Shown: positions 1-5,669 of the stretch, piece by piece
Position numbering within the stretch: the first letter of the stretch is position 1
How the letters are laid out: each line of letters starts with the position of its first letter
Source of the DNA: an uncultured Micrococcales bacterium
GTDB taxonomy: Bacteria > Actinomycetota > Actinomycetes > Actinomycetales > Microbacteriaceae
Assembly (NCBI GenBank): GCA_903820955.1
Contig: CAIJJH010000180.1
Location: forward strand, 1 to 6,383
Direction: 5' to 3'
Length of the DNA stretch: 6,383 nucleotides
Notes under the pieces: model-generated
Told to the model about the DNA's origin: nothing
The model's database searches: none
The model's input: only the letters and a program-made list of their open reading frames with translations
Program-made: the position numbers and the translations under genes

Positions 1-973
1 ATACCTGGGCGACCTACAGTTTGATGGTGCAACCGCAATCACCAGCGAGTGGATTGGCAACGACCACCCGCTGTTTGGCTCAGCTGGAACCCCGGAGGAT
101 CGCACATCGGCAGCTGCCTGGGAATCAACCGAGGCGGCCTACCTGATCACTGTTCCTGCCGGCCCAGAAGAACAAGCCGTGCTCACCGTCAATTCCGACG
201 ACCTGACACCTTCGGCACTTCACATAGTGATCGAGTCAAAACTCCACGCCAAGGGAACCGTCGTAATCGACCACCGTGGCAACGGCATTCTTGCCGAGAA
301 CATCGAAATTCTGGTCGGTGACGAGAGCGATTTGACCGTTATCAGCATTCAGGACTGGAACGCCGGTTCGGTGCACACCTCGGCACAGTTTGCGAAGCTT
401 GGGCGCAACGCACACCTAAAGCACGTCGTTGTCTCATTCGGCGGCGACACCGTGCGAGTCACTCCATCGATTTATTTCGCCGGGCCGGGCGCCTCGGTTG
501 ATCTGTTCGGCGTTTACTTCGCCGACGCCAACCAACACCTCGAGCACCGACCCTTCGTCGACCACTCGCAGCCGAACTGCAAGTCACGAGTCACCTACAA
601 GGGAGCGCTGCAGGGCGACAAGGCGCACACTGTCTGGGTTGGCGACGTCCTGATTCGCAAAGCGGCCGAAGGTACCGACACCTACGAGCTGAACCGCAAC
701 CTATTGCTTACCGACGGTGCCCGCGCCGACAGCGTGCCGAACCTCGAGATTGAAACCGGTCAGATCGAGGGTGCCGGCCACGCCAGTGCCTCAGGCCGCT
801 TCGACGACGAGCACCTGTTCTACCTGCAGGCTCGCGGAATCAACGAACTTGAGGCCCGCCGTCTCGTGGTCAAGGGCTTCCTAAACGAAATCGTGCAACA
901 AATCGGCATCGAATCAATCGAGGATCGCCTAAACAAGTCGATCGAAGACGAGCTCAAGAGGAGCGTCAAGTAA
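1..973 (+). CDS. sufD: SufD, Fe-S cluster assembly scaffold subunit (5'-truncated by window edge)
   Basis: SufD is a subunit of the cytosolic SufBCD complex, which builds and transfers iron-sulfur clusters. The reading frame is open from base 2 to the TAA at 971-973, giving 323 visible codons. SufD proteins are usually near 400 residues, so roughly the first 60-80 are probably outside the window. The middle is the repetitive beta-strand type of sequence expected of the SufB/SufD beta-helix. The C-terminal part carries the family's most recognisable block: a GAGHAS segment around 770-787 followed by GRFDDEHLFYLQARGI and an EARRLVVKGF helix. The His encoded at 779-781 aligns, as I recall the family, with the conserved SufD histidine at the SufB-SufD interface implicated in cluster assembly. 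The stop overlaps the next start (TAATG), and sufC follows two genes later, both consistent with a suf operon. An internal ATG-like start at 179 is not the real start because coding sequence continues upstream of it. Confidence 0.93.
   Translation, partial: YLGDLQFDGATAITSEWIGNDHPLFGSAGTPEDRTSAAAWESTEAAYLITVPAGPEEQAVLTVNSDDLTPSALHIVIESKLHAKGTVVIDHRGNGILAENIEILVGDESDLTVISIQDWNAGSVHTSAQFAKLGRNAHLKHVVVSFGGDTVRVTPSIYFAGPGASVDLFGVYFADANQHLEHRPFVDHSQPNCKSRVTYKGALQGDKAHTVWVGDVLIRKAAEGTDTYELNRNLLLTDGARADSVPNLEIETGQIEGAGHASASGRFDDEHLFYLQARGINELEARRLVVKGFLNEIVQQIGIESIEDRLNKSIEDELKRSVK
957..963 (+). promoter_or_regulatory. Ribosome binding site for the Rieske ferredoxin
   Basis: AGAGGAG lies inside the 3' end of sufD, 9 bases before the ATG at 973. 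It is a strong Shine-Dalgarno match and fixes the ferredoxin start. Together with the TAATG stop/start overlap it suggests translational coupling to sufD. Confidence 0.7.
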
Positions 974-1286
974 TGGCTCACAAAATCTGCCCTGTCGAAG
1001 ACATCAAACCAGGACGCGCCATTCGCGTGCTAATCGATGGCCACGCCATCGCGATCGCGCGCACCAAATCGGGTGACGTGAAGGCAATCGACGACAAGTG
1101 CTCGCACGGTGAAATCTCGCTCAGCGAAGGATTCGTTATAACGAAACCATCGAATGCTGGGCACACGGAGCCAAGTTCTCGCTAGAGACCGGTGCTCCGC
1201 TGTCACTGCCGGCCTACGAACCGGTTGCCGTCTATGAAGTCTTCATCGAAGATGGCGTAATTTTTCTCGAATACGACAAGGCCTAA
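973..1286 (+). pseudogene. Rieske-type [2Fe-2S] ferredoxin in suf operon, frameshifted
   Basis: This is a small soluble Rieske ferredoxin of the kind annotated as 'non-heme iron oxygenase ferredoxin subunit', which in actinobacteria often sits between sufD and sufC. The role in the suf operon is not established; electron supply to cluster assembly is an inference. The ATG at 973 has a strong Shine-Dalgarno. Frame 1 gives the N-terminal half with the first ligand pair CSH (1099-1110), then drifts into unrelated sequence and stops at 1183-1185. Coding continues in frame 3 from about 1137: YNETIECWAHGAKF, with the second ligand pair CWAH (1155-1166), then ETGAPLSLPAYEPVAVYEV and a TAA at 1284-1286. 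Adding one base near 1135-1137 (GTT ATA read as GTT TAT) joins the halves into a normal 104-residue protein with the spacing C-x-H-x16-C-x2-H. As written, the 70-residue product lacks half of the cluster ligands. It is either a true recent mutation or a one-base sequencing error in a short T run. I see no convincing -1 slippery heptamer. Confidence 0.85.
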
Positions 1287-1297
1287 AGGAAGAAACC

Positions 1298-2050
1298 ATG
1301 GCAACCCTAGAAATCAAGAACCTGCACGTAACGGTTGAGACCGAGCAAGGTACGAAAGAAATCCTCAAGGGCGTAGACCTCGTCATTCGCTCGGGGGAGA
1401 CCCACGCAATCATGGGGCCTAACGGCTCTGGCAAGTCAACCCTTGCCTATTCGATTGCCGGCCACCCCAAGTACACGATCACCAAGGGTGAAATTCTCCT
1501 CGACGGAGCCAACGTCCTAGAGATGACCGTCGATGAGCGTGCACGTGCCGGAATGTTCCTGGCCATGCAGTACCCAGTCGAGATCCCAGGTGTTTCGGTC
1601 AGCAACTTCTTGCGCACCGCCAAGACCGCCATCGACGGCCAGGCGCCGGCACTTCGCCCTTGGATTCAAGAAGTCCGCGGAGCGATGGACGCGCTGAAAA
1701 TGGACTCGACCTTCACCGAGCGCAACGTCAATGAGGGTTTCTCGGGCGGCGAAAAGAAACGTCACGAGATCCTTCAGATGGAACTTCTAAAGCCAAAGTT
1801 CGCGGTTCTCGACGAAACCGACTCTGGCCTAGATGTCGACGCACTAAAGGTCGTCTCCGAGGGCGTCAATCGCGTCAAAGCCGCGACCGGAATGGGCGTG
1901 ATTCTGATTACCCACTACACCCGAATCCTCAACTACATCAAGCCCGACTTCGTTCACGTGTTCGTTGCTGGCAAGATTGCCGAAGAGGGTGGCTCCGAGC
2001 TTGCCGACCGTCTTGAATCCGAAGGATACGACAGGTACACCAATGCCTAA
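1298..2050 (+). CDS. sufC: SufC, Fe-S cluster assembly ATPase
   Basis: SufC is the ABC-type ATPase of the cytosolic SufBCD scaffold. Its ATP-driven dimerisation is thought to open the SufB-SufD interface for cluster formation. The 250 residues match the usual SufC length. Visible motifs are Walker A GPNGSGKST (40-48), the Q-loop glutamine at 91 within AMQYPVEIPGV, the signature FSGGEKKR (148-155), Walker B with the SufC-typical LDETDSGLD (171-179), and the switch histidine 206 in ITHYTRIL. The LDETDSGLD form and the 'YPVEIPGVS' segment separate SufC from transport ATPases. The ATG at 1298 follows an AAGGAAG Shine-Dalgarno and lies 11 bases after the ferredoxin stop. It sits between sufD/ferredoxin and the DUF59 gene, so it is clearly part of the suf operon. 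All catalytic motifs are intact. Confidence 0.97.
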   Translation: MATLEIKNLHVTVETEQGTKEILKGVDLVIRSGETHAIMGPNGSGKSTLAYSIAGHPKYTITKGEILLDGANVLEMTVDERARAGMFLAMQYPVEIPGVSVSNFLRTAKTAIDGQAPALRPWIQEVRGAMDALKMDSTFTERNVNEGFSGGEKKRHEILQMELLKPKFAVLDETDSGLDVDALKVVSEGVNRVKAATGMGVILITHYTRILNYIKPDFVHVFVAGKIAEEGGSELADRLESEGYDRYTNA

Positions 2051-2372
2051 AGAACTCAGCCCAGCAAAGTACGACGAGGTCATCGAGGCTCTGAAAGACG
2101 TAATCGACCCTGAAATCGGTGTGAATATCGTCGACCTCGGGCTCATTTACGGTCTCGAGGAGTCTGAGGACGACGGCTCGCTACTTATCAACATGACTCT
2201 CACCTCGGCCGGTTGCCCGCTGACCGACATTCTCGAAGAACAGACCGGCGAGGCTCTCGACGGCCACGTCGAGGCGTACCGAATCAACTGGGTCTGGATG
2301 CCGCCATGGGGCCCTGAGAAGATCACCGAAGACGGCCGCGAGCAGATGCGCGCCATCGGATTCTCGATCTAG
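2043..2372 (+). CDS. sufT: MIP18/DUF59 metal-sulfur cluster assembly factor (SufT-like)
   Basis: This is a small cytosolic protein of the MIP18 (DUF59) family, which helps mature or transfer Fe-S clusters. In actinobacterial suf operons it is usually called SufT or 'metal-sulfur cluster assembly factor'. The 109 residues show the family core: DPEIGVNIVDLGLIYG (22-37), the TSAGCPLTDIL block (54-64) with the conserved cysteine 58, and the C-terminal segment WMPPWGPEKITEDGREQMR (85-103). The ATG at 2043-2045 overlaps the last codons of sufC by 8 bases in another frame, so translation is probably coupled. ACAGG at 2031-2035 is a modest ribosome site. An earlier in-frame ATG at 1965 is inside sufC and would add residues that do not belong to the family. 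No sufS or sufU gene lies between sufC and this gene. The gene ends 11 bases before the terminator stem. Confidence 0.93.
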   Translation: MPKELSPAKYDEVIEALKDVIDPEIGVNIVDLGLIYGLEESEDDGSLLINMTLTSAGCPLTDILEEQTGEALDGHVEAYRINWVWMPPWGPEKITEDGREQMRAIGFSI

Positions 2373-2383
2373 TAAGACCAAAG

Positions 2384-2413
2384 GAAAAGGCCTCCCTACT
2401 GGGAGGCCTTTTC
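2384..2413. terminator. Bidirectional intrinsic terminator shared by suf operon and bioY
   Basis: A perfect 13-bp stem, GAAAAGGCCTCCC (2384-2396), pairs with GGGAGGCCTTTTC (2401-2413) around a TACT loop. The stem is G+C-rich at the top, with A runs on one side and T runs on the other, so it can end transcription from both strands. It lies 11 bases after the sufT stop and 11 bases after the bioY stop, between two convergent genes. Confidence 0.92.
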
Positions 2414-2424
2414 GCTTAAACCCT

Positions 2425-3018
2425 TTAGCGTTTCACGCGCTTTACCAGAGCCCAAGCGCCGGGAAGCAAGGTAGAGGCCAGTGCGATCTTGATGGCGTCG
2501 CCAACCACGAATGGAGCCAACCCCGCGTTGACCGTCGCGCTCAGGTCGTTGGGGTAACCGACAGAGCCGAGGAAGGCCGAAAGTACAGGCAAGCCGAATA
2601 GGTAGATAGCCGCGTTACCAGCAATAAAGCCAACCGCGACACCGAACCATTTGCTGCCCGAGCTGCGCTCGGCAAAGTAGCCAACGATTGCTGCGGCGGC
2701 AATGAAGCCGACTAGATAGCCCAAGGTCGGGCCAAAGGCCCAACCAGACTTGGCACCGGAAAAAATTGGCAGACCGATTGCACCGAGAAATACATAGAGC
2801 GCCATCGAAAGCGCGCCGCGAGCTTTGCCCAGTGCGGCACCGGCGAGCAACACGGCGAAAGTCTGGCCGGTGATCGGGACCGGCCACATAGGAATGGCGA
2901 TTTGAGCGGCACCCGCGGTTAGCGCAGCGCCGGCAACTACCAGCGCGATGTCTGCAGCAAGGCTCTTCGGTACGAAGCGGTCGACGATGGTTGGTCGAGT
3001 TGAAAGCGTGAGCGACAT
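2425..3018 (-). CDS. bioY: BioY, biotin-binding S component of an ECF transporter
   Basis: BioY is the membrane protein that binds biotin with high affinity for uptake, normally together with an ECF energy module (a T component and ATPases). The 197 residues are strongly hydrophobic with about six likely membrane segments. The most recognisable family pieces are VPITGQTFAVLLAGAALG (47-64), the following LGAIGLPIF segment (78-86), and the glycine-rich WAFGPTLGYLVGF (93-105). A conserved-looking GDAIKIALA lies near the C-terminus (173-181), followed by a basic tail. The ATG at 3016-3018 follows an AGGAG Shine-Dalgarno (complement of 3024-3028) 5 bases away. No bioM/bioN-like genes adjoin it, so it probably shares an energy module encoded elsewhere or acts alone. 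It is convergent with the suf operon and divergent from the ABC-F gene. Confidence 0.94.
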   Translation of the reverse strand: MSLTLSTRPTIVDRFVPKSLAADIALVVAGAALTAGAAQIAIPMWPVPITGQTFAVLLAGAALGKARGALSMALYVFLGAIGLPIFSGAKSGWAFGPTLGYLVGFIAAAAIVGYFAERSSGSKWFGVAVGFIAGNAAIYLFGLPVLSAFLGSVGYPNDLSATVNAGLAPFVVGDAIKIALASTLLPGAWALVKRVKR

Positions 3019-3098
3019 CGGGTCTCCTGGTTTGGTTTGTTGGGTCTATTGTAAACTAGCCCTTTTGGGATACCCCCTTTGCTTACGAAAGATGACAC
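3019..3098. promoter_or_regulatory. Divergent intergenic region with probable bioY and ABC-F promoters
   Basis: These 80 bases separate the starts of bioY and the ABC-F gene, so both promoters should be here. On the - strand TACAAT (complement of 3048-3053) is a good -10 box, placing bioY transcription start about 23 bases before its ATG; the matching -35 is weak. On the + strand TAAACT (3052-3057) overlaps it and is a weaker -10 candidate for the ABC-F gene. The 8-mer TTGTAAAC at 3049-3056 resembles one arm of the BirA biotin operator as I recall it, but no second arm is visible at the expected distance. Confidence 0.4.
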
Positions 3099-4697
3099 TT
3101 GATTAATGTCAAAGACCTAGAGATCCGTATCGGAGCTCGTGTCTTGATGCAAGACGTTACCTTCCGCGTAGACAAGGGCGACAAGGTTGGTCTCGTCGGG
3201 CGTAACGGTGCCGGCAAGACCACCCTGACCAAGATTTTGGCGGGGGAGGGTCAACCGACCGGCGGCTCACTCGAAACCGTAGGTGCAATCGGCTACCTAC
3301 CTCAAGACCCGAGGACGGGCGACCCAGAGGAGACGGTTCGAGACCGGATTCTCAACGCCCGCGACCTTGGCGATCAACTCAAGACCATGACCGCTGCCTC
3401 CGAAGACATGGGCTCTGTTGACCCCGTCGTTTATGAGGCCGCCATGAAGAAGTACTCGAGCGCAGAGGCCCGTTTTGTGGCCAACGGTGGTTACGCCGCC
3501 GAAGCAGAGGCCGAGGCCATTTCGGGCAACCTTGGTATCAAGCCGCACGTCCTAGACCAACAGCTCAAGACGTTATCTGGTGGTCAGCGACGTCGCGTCG
3601 AGTTGGCACGCATCCTGTTTTCGCAGGCCGACACCATGATCCTCGATGAGCCGACAAACCACCTGGATGCCGACTCGGTGGTTTGGCTGCGCGAATTCCT
3701 AAAAACCTACCAGGGCGGCCTGATCGTGATCAGTCACGATGTTCAACTTATTGGCGAAACCGTGAACCGAGTTTTCTACCTTGATGCCATGCGCACCGTG
3801 ATCGATATCTACAACATGGGTTGGCACAACTACCTGAAGCAGCGCGAGGCCGACCAGGAGCGTCGCAAGCGCGAGCGTTCCAACGCCGAAAAGAAGGCTG
3901 CGACACTCAACCTGCAGGCCGCAAAGTTCGGCGCAAAGGCAAGCAAGGCGGTTGCCGCGCAGCAGATGATTAAGCGCGCAGAGCGCCTCATGAGCGGCCT
4001 TGAAGCCGTGCGCGAGCAAGACCGGGTCGCCCGCATCAGGTTCCCCGAGCCAGCGCCATGTGGACGCACACCACTGATGGCGTCGAACCTGAGCAAGAGC
4101 TATGGCTCGCTAGAGATCTTCACAGCGGTGGATCTGGCCATCGACAAGGGTTCCAAGGTCGTCGTCATCGGACTCAACGGAGCAGGCAAGACCACGCTGC
4201 TTCGGATGCTCGCGGGAATCGACGCGCCGGATACCGGAACCATCGAACCCGGGCACGGCCTGAAAATCGGTTACTACGCCCAGGAGCATGAGACCTTGGA
4301 CGTCAACAAAAGCGTGCTCGAAAACATGCAGCGTTCGGCGCCCGAGCTCGGCGACACCGATGTGCGTAAGGTTTTGGGTTCGTTCCTGTTCACCGGTGAC
4401 GACGTAAACAAGCCTGCCGGCGTGCTTTCGGGTGGCGAGAAGACTCGTCTTGCCCTGGCGGCTCTGGTGGTTTCATCGGCGAATGTTTTGCTACTGGACG
4501 AACCAACAAACAACCTCGACCCTGCCAGTCGCGAAGAGATTCTCTTTGCGCTCTCGACGTTTAGCGGAGCCGTTGTATTGGTTTCGCACGATGTTGGCGC
4601 GGTGCTTGCTCTGAACCCGGAAAGAGTGCTTATTCTGCCCGATGGAGCCGAGGACCTCTGGAACGATTCCTACGCTGACCTGATTTCGCTTAGCTAA
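3099..4697 (+). CDS. ABC-F family ATP-binding protein (Rv1473-like)
   Basis: This cytosolic protein has two ATP-binding cassettes and no membrane domain, the layout of ABC-F proteins. These act on the ribosome as translation factors or antibiotic-protection proteins, not as transporters. In the 532 residues, cassette 1 has Walker A GRNGAGKTT (34-42), signature LSGGQ (159-163), Walker B ILDEPTNHLD (181-190) and switch H213. A charged linker with many Lys, Arg, Ala and Gln (about 245-310) is the P-site tRNA interaction motif region. Cassette 2 has Walker A GLNGAGKTT (358-366), LSGGE (443-447), Walker B LLLDEPTNNLD (464-474) and H497. Both sites look catalytically complete. The start must be TTG at 3099: an in-frame TGA at 3093-3095 blocks anything upstream, and the next ATG (codon 17) would remove the conserved LEIRIGARVLM strand. 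Only a weak GAAAG ribosome site precedes it. It resembles the actinobacterial subgroup found near suf genes, including M. tuberculosis Rv1473 (from memory). Whether it gives drug tolerance cannot be told from sequence. Confidence 0.94.
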   Translation: MINVKDLEIRIGARVLMQDVTFRVDKGDKVGLVGRNGAGKTTLTKILAGEGQPTGGSLETVGAIGYLPQDPRTGDPEETVRDRILNARDLGDQLKTMTAASEDMGSVDPVVYEAAMKKYSSAEARFVANGGYAAEAEAEAISGNLGIKPHVLDQQLKTLSGGQRRRVELARILFSQADTMILDEPTNHLDADSVVWLREFLKTYQGGLIVISHDVQLIGETVNRVFYLDAMRTVIDIYNMGWHNYLKQREADQERRKRERSNAEKKAATLNLQAAKFGAKASKAVAAQQMIKRAERLMSGLEAVREQDRVARIRFPEPAPCGRTPLMASNLSKSYGSLEIFTAVDLAIDKGSKVVVIGLNGAGKTTLLRMLAGIDAPDTGTIEPGHGLKIGYYAQEHETLDVNKSVLENMQRSAPELGDTDVRKVLGSFLFTGDDVNKPAGVLSGGEKTRLALAALVVSSANVLLLDEPTNNLDPASREEILFALSTFSGAVVLVSHDVGAVLALNPERVLILPDGAEDLWNDSYADLISLS

Positions 4698-4702
4698 GCG
4701 AA
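4685..4702. repeat. 18-bp perfect palindrome holding both stop codons
   Basis: TTCGCTTAGCTAAGCGAA reads identically on both strands. It contains the TAA of the ABC-F gene (4695-4697) and the TAA of the - strand SURF1 gene (4692-4690), which overlap tail-to-tail by 8 bases. Because of the symmetry both genes end with the same codons for Ser-Leu-Ser-stop. As RNA it could fold into a 7-bp stem with an AGCT loop from either direction, but there is no U tract, so it is at best a weak terminator. No other terminator is visible between these two converging genes. Confidence 0.8.
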
Positions 4703-5481
4703 TCCTCGACATCTTCGTCGGTTGGGGTCTTGCGAGTCTTGGTGCGAGTGCGTCCGAGATATCTGTCTCGTTCGGTTCGAATCATCCAGAACAAGGCGCC
4801 GAAGGCCATGGCCGCAAAAACGATCCACTGAATCGCGTAGCTCAGGTTGTTTCCCTCGTCGGTGACCGGTTGTTCCAGCGCCTGCAATGCCGGATCGTCC
4901 GAGGAGTCGCTGTAAACCCTGCCGTAGCTTTTCGAGTAGCAACCGCTTAGTTTCAATTGCTTACAAACCCGTGCAACCTCGAGGTTCGGCACTTGGCCCG
5001 CAGGCGCAGTGCGTCCGTCATGCGCCTCGCTTGGGCGAAGTCGAACGATGATCGTCCTTTGGCTGTCGCTCGGCATCGGGTTCACATCCGGAGAGTCTTG
5101 GTTGTTTCCGGTGGCCACCCAACCGCGCGATACCAAAATGACTCGAGAGTTTGCTTGCACGAACGGCACTAGCTGTTCGAATCCAGGCTGACCCGAATTC
5201 GGACGGTTGCGAACGAGGACTGCCTTCTCTGGTAGGTAGTGACCGACAACGCTGACCGCGCGCCACTCATCTTCGGATTTCCATGAACCGAGACCTGAGA
5301 GAACCGAATCGATCGGCTGGGCCGGAGTTGCAAAATTGGCGAGCACGCGCTCGATGGCAACGAGTTTTTCTTGGCGACGATGAAATTGCCAGTTCGAGAG
5401 AAAACCGCAGGCAATAGCAAATACCAGCACAACCGCGAACCATTTAAGCCAGTTCTTCCAGGTTGCTCCGAAGTAACTCAA
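4690..5481 (-). CDS. SURF1 family cytochrome c oxidase assembly protein
   Basis: SURF1 (Shy1 family) is a membrane protein that helps assemble the heme a / copper centres of aa3-type cytochrome oxidase. The 263 residues have the classic hairpin form: an N-terminal membrane segment (about 11-29), a large extracytoplasmic domain, and a second membrane segment (about 215-234) followed by a charged cytoplasmic tail. Family landmarks are NWQFHRRQEK (30-39), EWRAVSVVGHYLP (72-84), VRNRPNSGQPGFEQLVPF (90-107), SRGWV (118-122) and the hallmark EGNNLSYAIQWIVFA (209-223). Two cysteines, C173 and C181, lie in the extracytoplasmic part. The start is TTG at 5481-5479: an in-frame TGA sits five codons upstream and a strong GAGGTGA precedes it by 7 bases. 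The TTG overlaps the stop of the upstream small gene (TTGA), so translation is probably coupled. No oxidase subunit genes are in the window. Confidence 0.93.
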   Translation of the reverse strand: MSYFGATWKNWLKWFAVVLVFAIACGFLSNWQFHRRQEKLVAIERVLANFATPAQPIDSVLSGLGSWKSEDEWRAVSVVGHYLPEKAVLVRNRPNSGQPGFEQLVPFVQANSRVILVSRGWVATGNNQDSPDVNPMPSDSQRTIIVRLRPSEAHDGRTAPAGQVPNLEVARVCKQLKLSGCYSKSYGRVYSDSSDDPALQALEQPVTDEGNNLSYAIQWIVFAAMAFGALFWMIRTERDRYLGRTRTKTRKTPTDEDVEDSLS

Positions 5482-5669
5482 AGCTTTCTCACCTCAAAAG
5501 GCAGGTTTCTGGTTTCCAGGTAATCTGCGAAGAATTCGACATGCGTGTCGCAGGAAGCCCAGGTTTTGAATCGATCATCGCGATGGATCTTCGGATTCCG
5601 CCAATCGAAAGCGGTTGTCGACTGTGCGTCACAACCCGCTCTAGAGCATTTATTTTGGACTTGCGTCAA
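5478..5669 (-). CDS. Small Cys/His protein, putative zinc-binding, between DUF3099 and SURF1
   Basis: A 63-residue protein, beginning MTQVQNKCSRAGCDA and ending LPFEVRKL. It has a C-x4-C pair (C8, C13) and a later C-x2-H pair (C40, H43), a plausible four-ligand metal site. Between them is a WRNPKIHRDDRFKTW segment (23-37). I recall small actinobacterial proteins of unknown function with the pattern CSRxGC...WRNPKIH...KxWxACxxH in this place next to SURF1, sometimes mislabelled 'acetone carboxylase', and this fits well. The TTG start at 5669-5667 follows AAGGA (complement of 5675-5679) by 5 bases. The frame stays open further upstream to an ATG at 5798, but that would run through most of DUF3099. 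The gene overlaps the DUF3099 end by 20 bases and its TGA overlaps the SURF1 TTG by 4. The function is unknown; a link to oxidase maturation is inferred only from position. Confidence 0.82.
   Translation of the reverse strand: MTQVQNKCSRAGCDAQSTTAFDWRNPKIHRDDRFKTWASCDTHVEFFADYLETRNLPFEVRKL
5489..5495 (-). promoter_or_regulatory. Ribosome binding site deciding the SURF1 TTG start
   Basis: GAGGTGA on the - strand lies 7 bases before the TTG at 5481. It is a near-ideal Shine-Dalgarno and is read at the same time as the Glu-Val-Arg codons near the end of the upstream small gene, supporting coupled translation. Confidence 0.75.

Noticed and set aside
1132..1146. Programmed -1 ribosomal frameshift in the ferredoxin gene
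   Set aside because: The shift direction fits, but there is no X-XXY-YYZ slippery heptamer at the site and no clear downstream stem-loop. A one-base loss or sequencing error is simpler.
1844..2146. 100-codon - strand reading opposite sufC/sufT
   Set aside because: It covers two confidently identified genes on the + strand and resembles no known family.
3049..3056. Complete BirA operator upstream of bioY
   Set aside because: Only one arm (TTGTAAAC) is visible; the sequence 14-16 bases further on does not match the GTTTACAA arm.
3060..3069. CCC-TTTT-GGG hairpin as a terminator or attenuator before the ABC-F gene
   Set aside because: A 3-bp stem is too short to be meaningful.
5545..5640. tRNA-like T-arm sequence around 5570 in the SURF1/DUF3099 gap
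   Set aside because: TTTTGAATC is only loosely T-loop-like, no acceptor or anticodon arms fold, and the stretch is coding for the small Cys/His protein on the other strand.
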